DNA from: DAOTWY01 sp003696565
GTDB taxonomy: Bacteria; Chloroflexota; Anaerolineae; Aggregatilineales; Phototrophicaceae
Direction: 5' to 3'
DNA length: 28,269 nucleotides
Assembly (NCBI GenBank): GCA_034435635.1
Contig: DAOTWY010000056.1
Location: forward strand, 1 to 28,269
Part shown: piece after piece, positions 15,048 to 22,757 of the stretch
How the letters are laid out: every line of letters starts with the position of its first letter
Position numbering within the stretch: the stretch's first letter is position 1
Position numbers and translations under genes: made by a program
Notes under the pieces: model-generated
Told to the model about the DNA's origin: nothing
Database searches by the model: none
Seen by the model: the letters and a program-made list of their open reading frames with translations, nothing else

Positions 15048-15075
15048 AAAAAGAGCGGCAATTGTCGCTCTTTTT
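15048..15075. terminator. Intrinsic terminator after the molybdoenzyme gene
   Basis: AAAAAGAGCGGC and GTCGCTCTTTTT form a long stem around the loop AATT, with the T-run built into the second arm. It lies 15 bases after the stop and could work in both directions. Confidence 0.85.
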
Positions 15076-15079
15076 GCAT

Positions 15080-15107
15080 TTGCCATTTCTATATCCATCG
15101 TTATAAT
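15080..15107 (+). promoter_or_regulatory. Promoter of the small STAS-like gene
   Basis: TTGCCA (15080-15085) and a perfect TATAAT (15102-15107) are 16 bases apart. Transcription from about 15114 would leave a short leader to the ATG at 15146. It lies right behind the terminator. Confidence 0.5.
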
Positions 15108-15145
15108 AAAACCGTGTTGTGAAGCCAATCACAAAAGAGAGTTGT

Positions 15146-15529
15146 ATGGGAATAAAAGTCCACTGGGAAAACCAGGAACGCACCATTATCCGCCAAGTGC
15201 TTAAAGGACGTTGGACTGTGGAAGAATATCTCCATAGTGCCGAAAAGATTTATAAGCTGTTAAATGGATTACCTCACATTGTTCATCTGATTATTGATGC
15301 GCGTGAGTCAGATGGAATCCCCGCTAATTTTCTCTCAATTGCCCGCCAGCTAGATCAACTTGTTGCCAATAACCAGGGACTAGTGCTAGCTATTATTCCT
15401 GATCCGCACAGCCGAACGATTGTACAGGCGGCGCGGCGGATTGCACCTAAGGCAACCCGTGATCTACATTATGTTGATCATCTGTCAGATGCGTATCAGA
15501 TGATTGACCGCCTTGCTGAGACAGTTTGA
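15146..15529 (+). CDS. Small STAS/SpoIIAA-like-fold protein, function unknown
   Basis: A 127-residue soluble protein. VHWENQERTIIRQVLKGRWTVEEYLHSAEKIYKLL gives strands followed by a helix, then IVHLIIDARESDGIP, a central strand like that of SpoIIAA/STAS-like proteins, and later GLVLAIIPDPHSRTIVQAARRI and a C-terminal helix. This order suits a STAS-like fold, but no phosphorylatable serine motif is clear and no partner kinase is next to it. The start is the ATG at 15146 with AAGAGAG just before it. A GTG at 15119 in the same frame would lie only about five bases into the transcript expected from the promoter and has no ribosome site. It is flanked by the terminator and by the lipoprotein gene 209 bases further on. 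Confidence 0.65.
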   Translation: MGIKVHWENQERTIIRQVLKGRWTVEEYLHSAEKIYKLLNGLPHIVHLIIDARESDGIPANFLSIARQLDQLVANNQGLVLAIIPDPHSRTIVQAARRIAPKATRDLHYVDHLSDAYQMIDRLAETV

Positions 15530-15677
15530 GCAGAGGCTTAAGTGTTATGTCCACCAAGAGATGATGTACCTTAAGAAATTAATCAAAAAATTAGTCATAT
15601 ATTCCCCTGTGAGATTCGAATAGTTAACCGTAGGGCAATCGTTTATCTGTCGTGCGGCATTTAACCAAATACCTGAT

Positions 15678-15683
15678 TATAAT
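15678..15683 (+). promoter_or_regulatory. -10 box of the lipoprotein gene
   Basis: Perfect TATAAT, 55 bases before the ATG at 15739, without a good -35 box. It lies downstream of the earlier possible in-frame start at 15652, which argues against that start. Confidence 0.4.
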
Positions 15684-15738
15684 CGTGTATAGCAAAGCCT
15701 TTCAGTTCGGGTGTTCGATTTTTATTCAGGAGGAATTA

Positions 15739-17991
15739 ATGCGGCGTGTTGTTGGGCTAATTGGCGTGTTATTATTTATTTCCGCGTGTAGTTCAGACGG
15801 ATTGCCGCGTGTTACGCCCACTGTCGCGCCAACTAATACACCTGTGCCAAACACCGCCGTGGTAGAGCTGCCTACCCGTACGCCGATTATTACAGTGACC
15901 AACACACGCTTACCAACCCGCACACCATCTAATACCCCAACGGATACAGCGACACCTACCAATACTCGTACAGCCACACGCACACCAACCTCCAACCCAA
16001 CAAGCGAAAGTCCTACGCCGTTGCAAACTGCGACCGCGACCGATACGCCAACGCAGACAGCCACATATACCCCAACGCACACCCCCAAACCAACCACTAC
16101 CGAGCAGCCAACCGCGCTGCCGTTGTTTCGTCCAACCAACACGGCTACGTTAACCCCTACACCGACGCACACATCAACAATCAGCCCAACACCGTCTAAT
16201 ACCAATACACCGCGTCCCACATTGACAAGCACACCAGACCCGCGCATCTTCCAGGCAACGCAAACTGCGATTGCTGCCACCCAAACCGCCGAAGCGGAAC
16301 AACTGAACTTGACGCAAATTGCGCAACAAGTTTATGCGACACAAACGGCATTTGCACTGACGGCGACTGCCCGCGCTGCCACAGAGACAGCCGCGGCTAC
16401 CCCCACGCCAGATACGCAGGCAATTCAATTAACGGCACAGGCGTTAAGAACACAAATCCCAGACATCACCACGCCCACTGCGCCGCCCCCAACATTAGAT
16501 GTAACCCCAACGCTTATCACCGCCACGCCTGGCGCGCCGCCAATTGATTTAGGGATTATCACACCGGTTTTTGGTGATGATGTCATAGAGGAATTTGTAC
16601 CAACGGAAACGTTGATCCCACCAACACCCGCGCCAACGGTTGAGATTGTTGTACCTATCCCGCCAACGATTCCTGCTGGGCAGTTTCCGCAGATTAGTAA
16701 TGTGCCGTTTACTAGTGTGACGACTCAGCAGTTTTCTGTTGGGCAAATTATCGGTTTGACGTATGGCTCGGTGGGGGTATCAGTTAGCGGCGGTGGATAT
16801 TTACCCGTGTTATATGCGCGTAATCCGGCAAATCCGAATGGATTCGCGCGGACAAACCAGGCTGGGGTGCTTTTAGTTGGGGATCAATTTGGTGAAAGTA
16901 TTCCAGCAGAACCGTTTTCGCCGTATGTTGGGCAGGTGGCATCGCCAGCACAAAACGATTATTTTGTCAGTGCGGTTGCTTGGTCACCGAATGGGCGCTA
17001 TTTGGCGTTTGTGGTGGATGGCAACCGTGGCGGGCATCCTAACCCCACTGCGGAGGATGGCGTGCATTATCTGGATACTCAGACTGGGCAAGTAAGAACG
17101 GTCTTGCGAGATTGTCCGTATGAGGGGCATCCGGGGTGTTTGTTGGGTGGTTCGCGGAGCTTTTTGCATGAATCAACTGAAATTCATTGGTCGCCTGGTG
17201 GTTCGCGTATGCTTGTTCGTGCGCATATTACAGATGGCTGGGCAGCCGGGCAAGATCGTGGTGCATTGTTCATCATATCATTAGACCAACCAGATACGGT
17301 TCAACCACCGGCATTAAACTTTGATTATGGCACGTGGACAATCGACGGCAGGCAGGTCGTTGTTAGTGGCAACAGCCCCGCTAATGGTGTCATCATTGGC
17401 GTGGTAGATGTAGATGGTAGTAATTTGCAAGTCATTTTAGATGGCTCTAGTCGGGGATTGTGGATTCAACATGCGGTTCAGCGGCGAGATGGTTCATTTG
17501 TCGCCTTGGGTAGACCAGCTGGCGAGTCCGCCGTGCGGATTATCAACCAAAACGGTGATTTTTTGACCGGTCCGATTGGTACTAGTGCGCCGCAGTCCGT
17601 TACCTGGAACGGTGACCGTAGTGCTGTGGCAGTGATTGCTGATGGACGGCAGTTTATTGCCTATTTGGATGGACGTGTGCAAGAAGTAACCCCCGGCACC
17701 GAAGTACCTGGGGGAAGCGCGCCGCCACCAGCCCCTTCCGGTGTGATTGAAGGCAGTCGTTACCAGCCTGGTCAGCAGCTACGTGTGCAATCAGTGGAAT
17801 TGAATATCCGCCCCGCGCCAGGCACAAATAATACCCCTATTGGCTTTTTGCGTCAGGGGGAATATGTAGCGATCTTAGCCGGTCCAGTGACTACTGCTGA
17901 TAATATCGAATGGTGGCAGGTTCAAACGGCAAACGGCACGGTGGGGTGGGTTGCCGCACAAATTAGTGGTTTTGACTCACTGGCACCTTAA
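15739..17991 (+). CDS. Lipoprotein with Thr-Pro stalk, beta-propeller and C-terminal SH3b domain
   Basis: The 750-residue protein begins with a lipoprotein signal peptide: MRRVVGLIGVLLFISAC with Cys17 in the lipobox ISAC, so it should be lipid-anchored outside the membrane. Residues about 22-165 are a Thr-Pro stalk. About 170-250 is Ala/Thr/Gln-rich and likely helical (TQTAIAATQTAEAEQ, ATQTAFALTATARAATETA). A propeller follows (about 315-665), with TolB/WD40-like strands VAWSPNGRYLAFVVDG, IHWSPGGSRMLVRAH and TWTIDGRQVVVSG. The C-terminus (about 675-745) is an SH3b domain ending IEWWQVQTANGTVGWVAAQ. A role in envelope binding or scaffolding is likely; the ligand is unknown. The start at 15739 has a strong AGGAGG and gives the lipobox; the in-frame extension to 15652 would bury it. 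Confidence 0.88.
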   Translation: MRRVVGLIGVLLFISACSSDGLPRVTPTVAPTNTPVPNTAVVELPTRTPIITVTNTRLPTRTPSNTPTDTATPTNTRTATRTPTSNPTSESPTPLQTATATDTPTQTATYTPTHTPKPTTTEQPTALPLFRPTNTATLTPTPTHTSTISPTPSNTNTPRPTLTSTPDPRIFQATQTAIAATQTAEAEQLNLTQIAQQVYATQTAFALTATARAATETAAATPTPDTQAIQLTAQALRTQIPDITTPTAPPPTLDVTPTLITATPGAPPIDLGIITPVFGDDVIEEFVPTETLIPPTPAPTVEIVVPIPPTIPAGQFPQISNVPFTSVTTQQFSVGQIIGLTYGSVGVSVSGGGYLPVLYARNPANPNGFARTNQAGVLLVGDQFGESIPAEPFSPYVGQVASPAQNDYFVSAVAWSPNGRYLAFVVDGNRGGHPNPTAEDGVHYLDTQTGQVRTVLRDCPYEGHPGCLLGGSRSFLHESTEIHWSPGGSRMLVRAHITDGWAAGQDRGALFIISLDQPDTVQPPALNFDYGTWTIDGRQVVVSGNSPANGVIIGVVDVDGSNLQVILDGSSRGLWIQHAVQRRDGSFVALGRPAGESAVRIINQNGDFLTGPIGTSAPQSVTWNGDRSAVAVIADGRQFIAYLDGRVQEVTPGTEVPGGSAPPPAPSGVIEGSRYQPGQQLRVQSVELNIRPAPGTNNTPIGFLRQGEYVAILAGPVTTADNIEWWQVQTANGTVGWVAAQISGFDSLAP
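15800..16230 (+). repeat. Thr-Pro stalk repeat within the lipoprotein gene
   Basis: Degenerate coding repeat for T-P-T, T-N-T and T-A-T units, rich in ACACC, CCAAC and CAACG words. It is the same kind of stalk as in the kinase gene but on the opposite strand and not identical in bases, so recent copying is not shown. Confidence 0.85.
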
Positions 17992-18037
17992 CATACATAC
18001 CCTTTAGAAAAATCATCGAAACGCCTCTGTGTTGTCA

Positions 18038-18105
18038 GGTTGCCAAGAGATAAATTCCCCCGGCAACTTATGTACCTCATTCATGGAGCGGTGAAACATT
18101 GGCGT
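18038..18105. repeat. Dispersed intergenic repeat, copy A
   Basis: Begins GGTTGCCAAGAGATAAAT (18038-18055), identical over 18 bases to copy B at 21537. TTGCC here pairs with GGCAA at 18062-18066 to make a small fold-back. Further on CATTCATGGAGC resembles CATTCATGGGGC of copy B. It lies just after the lipoprotein gene, downstream of the GNAT gene end. Confidence 0.6.
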
Positions 18106-18167
18106 GTGACATTGATCCCCATGCAACAACTGGGCGTTTCATTTCTTAAGGTGCATCTTATGTTGAT

Positions 18168-18812
18168 CTATGCTGATGCTGCTTGTAACCGTGCTGGTTT
18201 GAGTGTGGGATTATCCCATACGATTAACATGGCACAGGTATAAAGCGGGTCGCCTTCCATATAATTATGAATAACTCCCTCTGGACGAAACCCGCGATTC
18301 ATTTGCATCGTAATGGTGGGGTCTTTGATATGACCAGACGTGACTTGCTGTGCGTATTCTTGTACGCTCATTTTATGATAATAATCAGGATAGCCCATTA
18401 ACATGCCACCGGCGTAAAATCCGTTTAATCCCAGCCGCTTCACCAGGTCAAACCGCGCACGATACAATGCTGAGCCGATACCACGCTTGCGATAATCATG
18501 ATGCACATAAAAATCCACACCATATAACCACTTGCCACGTGGGTTATGAGCACGTAGGGTCATATCACCAATCGCATCTAACCAAGGCAGTGGCTTAGCC
18601 TCTGGGGAACGACCTGTTCGCATGGTCACGGCATAGCCAACAACCTTACCATTAATCAACGCGACAAATTGCCCTTGTGGAAAGCGTTCAATATGTCGCA
18701 ATACTTGGTGTTCTTGAAACAACTGAGAAATATCTTCATTCTCATATTCACAATAGGTGATTTTAGCAAGCTGAGAAGCATGGTGTGGTTTTGTGTTTGT
18801 AATTTGTAACAT
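18168..18812 (-). CDS. GNAT-family N-acetyltransferase
   Basis: A 214-residue protein with the GNAT fold. The acetyl-CoA site is VDFYVHHDYRKRGIGSALYRARFDL, where R-K-R-G-I-G-S-A fits the motif A pattern R/Q-x-x-G-x-G/A. The preceding strand FVALINGKVVGYAVTMR is motif D-like. The C-terminal part (GFYAGGMLMGYPDYYHKM, then GFRPEGVIHNYMEGDP) is typical of larger GNATs that act on small molecules; the substrate cannot be named. The start is the ATG at 18812 because GGAGAC lies five bases before it and the protein then opens MLQITNTKP, a normal GNAT start. An in-frame start at 18854 lacks a ribosome site. It has no partner gene on the same strand nearby. Confidence 0.88.
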   Translation of the reverse strand: MLQITNTKPHHASQLAKITYCEYENEDISQLFQEHQVLRHIERFPQGQFVALINGKVVGYAVTMRTGRSPEAKPLPWLDAIGDMTLRAHNPRGKWLYGVDFYVHHDYRKRGIGSALYRARFDLVKRLGLNGFYAGGMLMGYPDYYHKMSVQEYAQQVTSGHIKDPTITMQMNRGFRPEGVIHNYMEGDPLYTCAMLIVWDNPTLKPARLQAASA

Positions 18813-19283
18813 GATGTCTCCATAATTAACGTATCTGTACACGAGATATAACAAATCGATGAATCATAAATAGATTTAACTGTTGGATGCGTGATATAAG
18901 AATCGCTACAATTTTAAGTAGAGATAGCATCCATATTGGTTAAAAAGACTATACGTTTAAAGATGGAGCATCACGTAAAGTGTGAGGGGTATTTATGGCA
19001 TGTCTCAAATATTTGGATGAGATAGGCAGGGGGTTTAAGCAGAGATGCCAACGAGCAGTGATAGCAACGTGGCAAATAAGAGGTTTTATTGGGTAACATA
19101 CAAGCCGTTTTAAGGCGAAATGAACACCTTAATCTCCATATTGTGAACAAGATAATAGTAGTATACCTCAAAATTGTTAAAAGGCGACTATGATTTGCTG
19201 AAAATAATATGTTGTCATGGGTATTCTTTGTCAACAAGTTCCTGGTTTAATTGTTGCATGGCTTAAATTGAAGTCTCTGCTGT
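18813..19283. other. Intergenic stretch without a supported gene
   Basis: About 470 AT-rich bases between the GNAT start and the end of the YhhN-family gene. An 88-codon frame on the minus strand (19237-18971) has Cys- and Leu-rich composition unlike its neighbours and no ribosome site. No stem-loop with a T-tract, tRNA or repeat was recognised. The GNAT promoter must lie near its left end, but no clear box pair was found. Confidence 0.5.
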
Positions 19284-19967
19284 TTACAAACTTGCTATAT
19301 ATAAGGCAAACACAATCAACATTTGCCCCGGACCGTACATCAACCAAACTGCATCGCCAATCCCCTTGAAATGTAAACCATTAAACAACTCTGCGGCAAG
19401 CAACAAATCACTCAGTAAGAATAAGATTGTACCGATTGTTAAAAGGATGAACGCGCTCTCTGTGATGGCTAAGCCAGATGCCACCCCCGTGGTAGATGCC
19501 AATAACAATGCGTATGGCAACGCCGCATAGTGTAGGATATTTGGCGTACCGTGTGCCCCACGCAGCACAACCCAATACCATAAAACCACCGCTAATATCC
19601 ACCAAATGCCTAAGATCACCCAACGATCGTTAGTCATCAGGCTGTTGTGGTTCAGCAGCCCTGTGATATATGCGATATGCCCCAAGCCAAACGCACTCAT
19701 GCCACCTAATACTCGTCGATCTCCCTTGATGAGTAATCCTGCCATAAATAAATCACCTAAAAAGCCCAAAGACATGCCCACTGCTAGCCAAAAATGCAGC
19801 ACCTCTGGCTGACTCAGGTGATAAAACCAGGCTGCCAAAACCAACATAGCGGATGACCCCATCCGCAGGGGGGTAGGTATGCGGTGTGTTTGCGTGGTGT
19901 TCAATTGACCGAAAGCAAACCCGCCAAAAAGCATGCCTGCCCATGCTGACCATAAAAGAAGCATCAT
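19284..19967 (-). CDS. YhhN-family membrane protein (lysoplasmalogenase-like)
   Basis: A 227-residue integral membrane protein with about eight hydrophobic helices and all main YhhN/TMEM86 marks: GFLGDLFMAGL, GGMSAFGLGHIAYI, a later FLLSDLLLA with its conserved Ser-Asp, and YGPGQMLIV near the end. Characterised relatives hydrolyse the vinyl-ether bond of lysoplasmalogens, with conserved aspartates in these helices forming the active site. Whether the host makes plasmalogens cannot be told from this window. Its ATG overlaps the TGA of the upstream small gene (shared ATGA at 19967-19964), so translation is probably coupled. It is the last gene of a two-gene unit. Confidence 0.88.
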   Translation of the reverse strand: MMLLLWSAWAGMLFGGFAFGQLNTTQTHRIPTPLRMGSSAMLVLAAWFYHLSQPEVLHFWLAVGMSLGFLGDLFMAGLLIKGDRRVLGGMSAFGLGHIAYITGLLNHNSLMTNDRWVILGIWWILAVVLWYWVVLRGAHGTPNILHYAALPYALLLASTTGVASGLAITESAFILLTIGTILFLLSDLLLAAELFNGLHFKGIGDAVWLMYGPGQMLIVFALYIASL

Positions 19968-20236
19968 GTTTGTGTTGTTTCCTCCTGCTCAAAGATGAGC
20001 GTTAGTAATAAATCTGCTGGATATTCTGGAATATCGTGCCGGATTGTCCCAACAACGTGCAAACCTTTGCCAGCATAGGCATTGAGTTCGTTTTCTAATG
20101 TTTTATCCGCTAATTCTAGCTTTTTTAGGGCATCTCGCAAGCTGTTCATATCTGTTGGGTTACGCCGTTCTTTAGCGACTCGTGCCACAGCATCATGAAA
20201 GTTTGCCAAATAGATTGTACGGACGATGTATGCCAT
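19964..20236 (-). CDS. Small conserved protein coupled to the YhhN-family gene
   Basis: A 90-residue soluble protein, mostly helix followed by two strands: TIYLANFHDAVARVAKERR, then LRDALKKLELADKTLENELNAYAGKGLHVVGTIRHD and LLLTLIFEQEE. The helix-glycine-strand part (LNAYAGKGLHVVGTI) resembles DUF4177-type small proteins (LNELGAEGWELV), a weak likeness only. A strong GGAGGAAAA ribosome site precedes the ATG. It heads the unit with the YhhN-family gene and shares a four-base stop/start overlap. Its promoter must lie in the 145-base region shared with the divergent fbp gene. Confidence 0.7.
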   Translation of the reverse strand: MAYIVRTIYLANFHDAVARVAKERRNPTDMNSLRDALKKLELADKTLENELNAYAGKGLHVVGTIRHDIPEYPADLLLTLIFEQEETTQT

Positions 20237-20280
20237 TGTGATTTTCCTCCTCGCCAGTATCTTACTCTACTCTATATTGT

Positions 20281-20293
20281 ATTGTGACACAAT
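20281..20293. promoter_or_regulatory. Palindromic operator candidate in the fbp divergent region
   Basis: ATTGTG-A-CACAAT is a perfect 13-base inverted repeat with a one-base centre, placed 45 bases from one start and 89 from the fbp start. Its TTGTG/CACAA half-sites are like those of several redox or metabolite regulators, but the spacing does not fit CRP or Rex exactly. Confidence 0.4.
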
Positions 20294-20331
20294 TTCTACC
20301 TGATAGGGCTTATTTATTGGCGTATTCATGT

Positions 20332-20337
20332 TATAAT
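20332..20337 (+). promoter_or_regulatory. -10 box of fbp
   Basis: Perfect TATAAT, 44 bases before the fbp ATG, with only a weak TTATTT as -35. The palindrome at 20281-20293 is centred about 57 bases upstream of the expected start point, where an activator could sit. Confidence 0.45.
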
Positions 20338-20381
20338 TTGCACAAAATGATCCTTAAAAATAGAATTTAGAGGAGCCTGTC

Positions 20382-21500
20382 ATGAATAAGATTGTGACGA
20401 TTGAACGGCACATCTTCGAGCAGCAAAAGCACTATCCAGGTGCAACGGGTACATTCACCAGTCTGCTTTACGATTTGGCATTAGCGGCAAAATTAATCTC
20501 CAGGGAGACTAACCGCGCTGGATTAGCCAACATCTTAGGGGCAACAGAAGGGCAGAATGTGTATGGTGAACGTCAGCAAAAGCTGGATATGTTCGCGGAT
20601 GAGATTATCTTTAAGATGAATGACCATACAGGGCGACTGTGTGCGATGGCATCCGAAGAACACGACGATATCCTGACTATCCCCCCGCATTATGACACTG
20701 GAAAATATGTATTACTCTATGATCCGCTAGATGGCTCCTCCAATATTGATGTAAACGTTTCAATCGGGACAATCTGGGCAATCTTCCGTAAGGTCACTAG
20801 TGGCGCACAAGGGACAATGGAAGACATGCTACAACCTGGGCATCAACTCGCTGCCGCTGGATACATTATCTACGGGTCTAGCACAATGATGGTTTATAGC
20901 ACTGGGCAGGGGGTGCATGGGTTTACGTTAGACACCAGTGTGGGCGAATTTTTACTCAGCCACCCAGATATTCGCATCCCGAATCAACACAAATATTACA
21001 GCGTTAATCATTCTTATGAAAAATATTGGTATCCTGGTGTACGCCGCTATGTCAAATGGCTGCAAGGGCTATATGGCGAAGGTGGCAAGCCACTAGGAAA
21101 CCGTTATATTGGTTCACTCGTGGCGGATTTTCATCGTAACTTGTTGCAAGGTGGGGTTTATCTTTATCCTGGTGATACCCGAGATGAAAAAGGTTATCAG
21201 GGCAAGCTCCGCCTCACGTTTGAAGCTCAGGCTCTTGCGTTTATTGCACGGCAAGCCGGTGGATATGCCTCAGATGGCGCGGGGGATATTTTAGATATAA
21301 AACCGCATAATTTGCACCAACGTGTGCCCTTGTTCATTGGTAACCGTGATCTGGTTCTTAAGGCAGAGGAATTCATCCGTGATAATGACAAAGAATGGCT
21401 TGATTTATACTTGCCATTCCGTAATGGAGAAGACCCCACCCCTAAGATGAATCAAACTAAAAACGGTAAAAAGAAGAAAAAAAGAGCGGTTGTAAACTGA
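20382..21500 (+). CDS. fbp: Class I fructose-1,6-bisphosphatase
   Basis: A 372-residue cytoplasmic enzyme that hydrolyses fructose 1,6-bisphosphate to fructose 6-phosphate in gluconeogenesis. All class I marks are present: metal ligand Glu in ASEEHDD (90-95), YDPLDGSSNIDVN (113-125) with the metal-binding DPLDGSS, GTIWAIF, the substrate region NHSYEKYW, RYIGSLVADFHRNLLQGGVYLYP, and Glu281 in FEAQALAFIARQAGG. The core ends near residue 350; the tail NGKKKKKRAVVN is an unusual lysine-rich extension whose role is unknown. Start: ATG at 20382 with AGAGGAG ten bases upstream. It is divergent from the small-protein/YhhN unit, with a 13-base palindrome between them that may be a shared operator. Confidence 0.97.
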   Translation: MNKIVTIERHIFEQQKHYPGATGTFTSLLYDLALAAKLISRETNRAGLANILGATEGQNVYGERQQKLDMFADEIIFKMNDHTGRLCAMASEEHDDILTIPPHYDTGKYVLLYDPLDGSSNIDVNVSIGTIWAIFRKVTSGAQGTMEDMLQPGHQLAAAGYIIYGSSTMMVYSTGQGVHGFTLDTSVGEFLLSHPDIRIPNQHKYYSVNHSYEKYWYPGVRRYVKWLQGLYGEGGKPLGNRYIGSLVADFHRNLLQGGVYLYPGDTRDEKGYQGKLRLTFEAQALAFIARQAGGYASDGAGDILDIKPHNLHQRVPLFIGNRDLVLKAEEFIRDNDKEWLDLYLPFRNGEDPTPKMNQTKNGKKKKKRAVVN

Positions 21501-21536
21501 CGCTCATATGCAATTCCAAAATAAAGATGGATAATC

Positions 21537-21640
21537 GGTTGCCAAGAGATAAATCTCCTAGCAAGGCTATCCATCCCCATCAATGTGGGTCTTAATTGCT
21601 AGAATTTAGCTCCATTCATGGGGCAAACTAGCGTATTGAA
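21537..21640. repeat. Dispersed intergenic repeat, copy B
   Basis: Starts with the same 18 bases as copy A (GGTTGCCAAGAGATAAAT, 21537-21554). TTGCCAAGAGAT folds with ATCTCCTAGCAA at 10 of 12 positions, and GCTCCAT/ATGGGGC (21609-21623) makes a second hairpin. It fills the gap between fbp and the next gene and may also serve as the fbp 3' end. Confidence 0.65.
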
Positions 21641-21719
21641 TAACTTCATCATTGTGTAGAAGCACTGTTTCCCCTTCTTCTGAAGAATAATAAAAGGAGA
21701 AGGGGTAGGATCATGCAAA

Positions 21720-22298
21720 ATGATTGTAGTGACGATATTACTTGGGCTTTTGGCTTATACATTATGGCGGTTTGGGTTAAAACAGGCAGTTACACGCCGC
21801 CAAGTGATTCGGCTAGTTCCGGCATTTGTGACGTTTGGGGTATTGTTGTTGCTCACGGCGGCGTTTGCGCTTTCAGAATATTTTGATGCCAGAGAGCCGC
21901 GTTTTCTTACACCACAAACGACAACCCCACAACTGACCGATGAGCGTGTCGTGTTAATCGGCACCGCTCACCAAAACACTCGTGCCAAAGACCAATTAAC
22001 GGTTCAACTAGATGATGCACCAATGACCTTTTTGAACACCGATTATTTAGACGGTAATTGGCGGCAACGTTCTGTGGACCACTATTATCTCAATGCAGGT
22101 GATCCGGTGGTTGTTGTAGCAGAGCTGCGTAATGAAAAGTGGTTTGTGACCTTCGTCTATCGTGGTGATTATGAGGGCTTCCTCAAATTTTATGAACGAT
22201 TTGCATTCGTTCCATTATCTACTACCATCATCTCGGTCATTATGGCAATTTTGGTCATTTTCATCTCTGTGCCATATTATCGTAAGCTACGTGTATAG
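21720..22298 (+). CDS. Membrane protein with an extracytoplasmic domain, function unknown
   Basis: A 192-residue protein with hydrophobic segments at about 1-20, 31-52 and 165-187. The part between (about 55-160) is polar and strand-rich: RVVLIGTAHQN, LTVQLDDAPMTFLNTD, YYLNAGDPVVVVAELRNEKWFVTFVYRGDYEGF. The outline of two N-terminal helices, a beta domain and a C-terminal helix recalls GIDE/E3-like bacterial membrane proteins, but the likeness is weak. No catalytic motif is visible. The ATG at 21720 is nine bases after AGGA; an ATG at 21713 is in another frame. It converges on the gene at 22314 with only 15 bases between the stops. Confidence 0.75.
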   Translation: MIVVTILLGLLAYTLWRFGLKQAVTRRQVIRLVPAFVTFGVLLLLTAAFALSEYFDAREPRFLTPQTTTPQLTDERVVLIGTAHQNTRAKDQLTVQLDDAPMTFLNTDYLDGNWRQRSVDHYYLNAGDPVVVVAELRNEKWFVTFVYRGDYEGFLKFYERFAFVPLSTTIISVIMAILVIFISVPYYRKLRV

Positions 22299-22313
22299 GT
22301 ATTTATCCTCAAG

Positions 22314-22640
22314 TTATCCACTTAAATGCTCATAGAGCTGCATGAGCCATTGACGTTGTTCTTGGGTAAGTTGTTGCCTGTGCCCAAACGTTGCCTCGGC
22401 ATCATCGAAAGCTAAAACGGTTTCAATGGCTTGGATTGCCATATCGCGAATATCTGGCTGGAGGATGTTATATTGTAGTTGAAGGTCTGCCAATGCGATA
22501 TAAAGATCGGTCTCATCTTCCCAGCTATCTCCCCCATATGTTAGGATGTGTTGTATGCGGTTATCCTGCAGGATAGCGGTTATGGCTTGCTGTGGAGATG
22601 CTCCAGAATCAAGTGCTTGTTGAAACATATCGTAGATCAT
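22314..22640 (-). CDS. Small helical protein, function unknown
   Basis: A 108-residue acidic, Gln-rich protein predicted to be nearly all helical: MFQQALDSGASPQQAITAILQD, then LYIALADLQLQYNIL, DIRDMAIQAIETVLAFDD and LTQEQRQWLMQLYEHL. No signal peptide, TM helix, metal site or catalytic motif is visible. The ribosome site is unclear, since the nearest purine tract (GGGGGG on this strand) is about 25 bases upstream; a second ATG four codons in is an alternative start. Base composition is like its neighbours and the frame is stop-free, so I think it is real, but no family is recognised. Confidence 0.6.
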   Translation of the reverse strand: MIYDMFQQALDSGASPQQAITAILQDNRIQHILTYGGDSWEDETDLYIALADLQLQYNILQPDIRDMAIQAIETVLAFDDAEATFGHRQQLTQEQRQWLMQLYEHLSG

Positions 22641-22757
22641 CGTAAAAAGATGTAAAAAATCCCCCCGCTGAGGTCAACTATCTGTTAAATTGTATAAAAT
22701 TCTGGTTGAAAATTCACCAGACTAAAATATCGTTTTTACCTCAAATATAGGGACAGC

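Noticed and set aside
15549..15570. Possible third copy of the dispersed repeat (CCAAGAGAT)
   Set aside because: Only nine bases match and neither flanking hairpin is present.
15726..16280. 184-codon Val/Gly-rich frame on the minus strand
   Set aside because: It is the complement of the Thr-Pro stalk; its composition is a by-product of that repeat.
18971..19237. 88-codon frame in the gap between GNAT and YhhN-family genes
   Set aside because: Composition unlike neighbours, no ribosome site, no motif; likely chance in AT-rich DNA.
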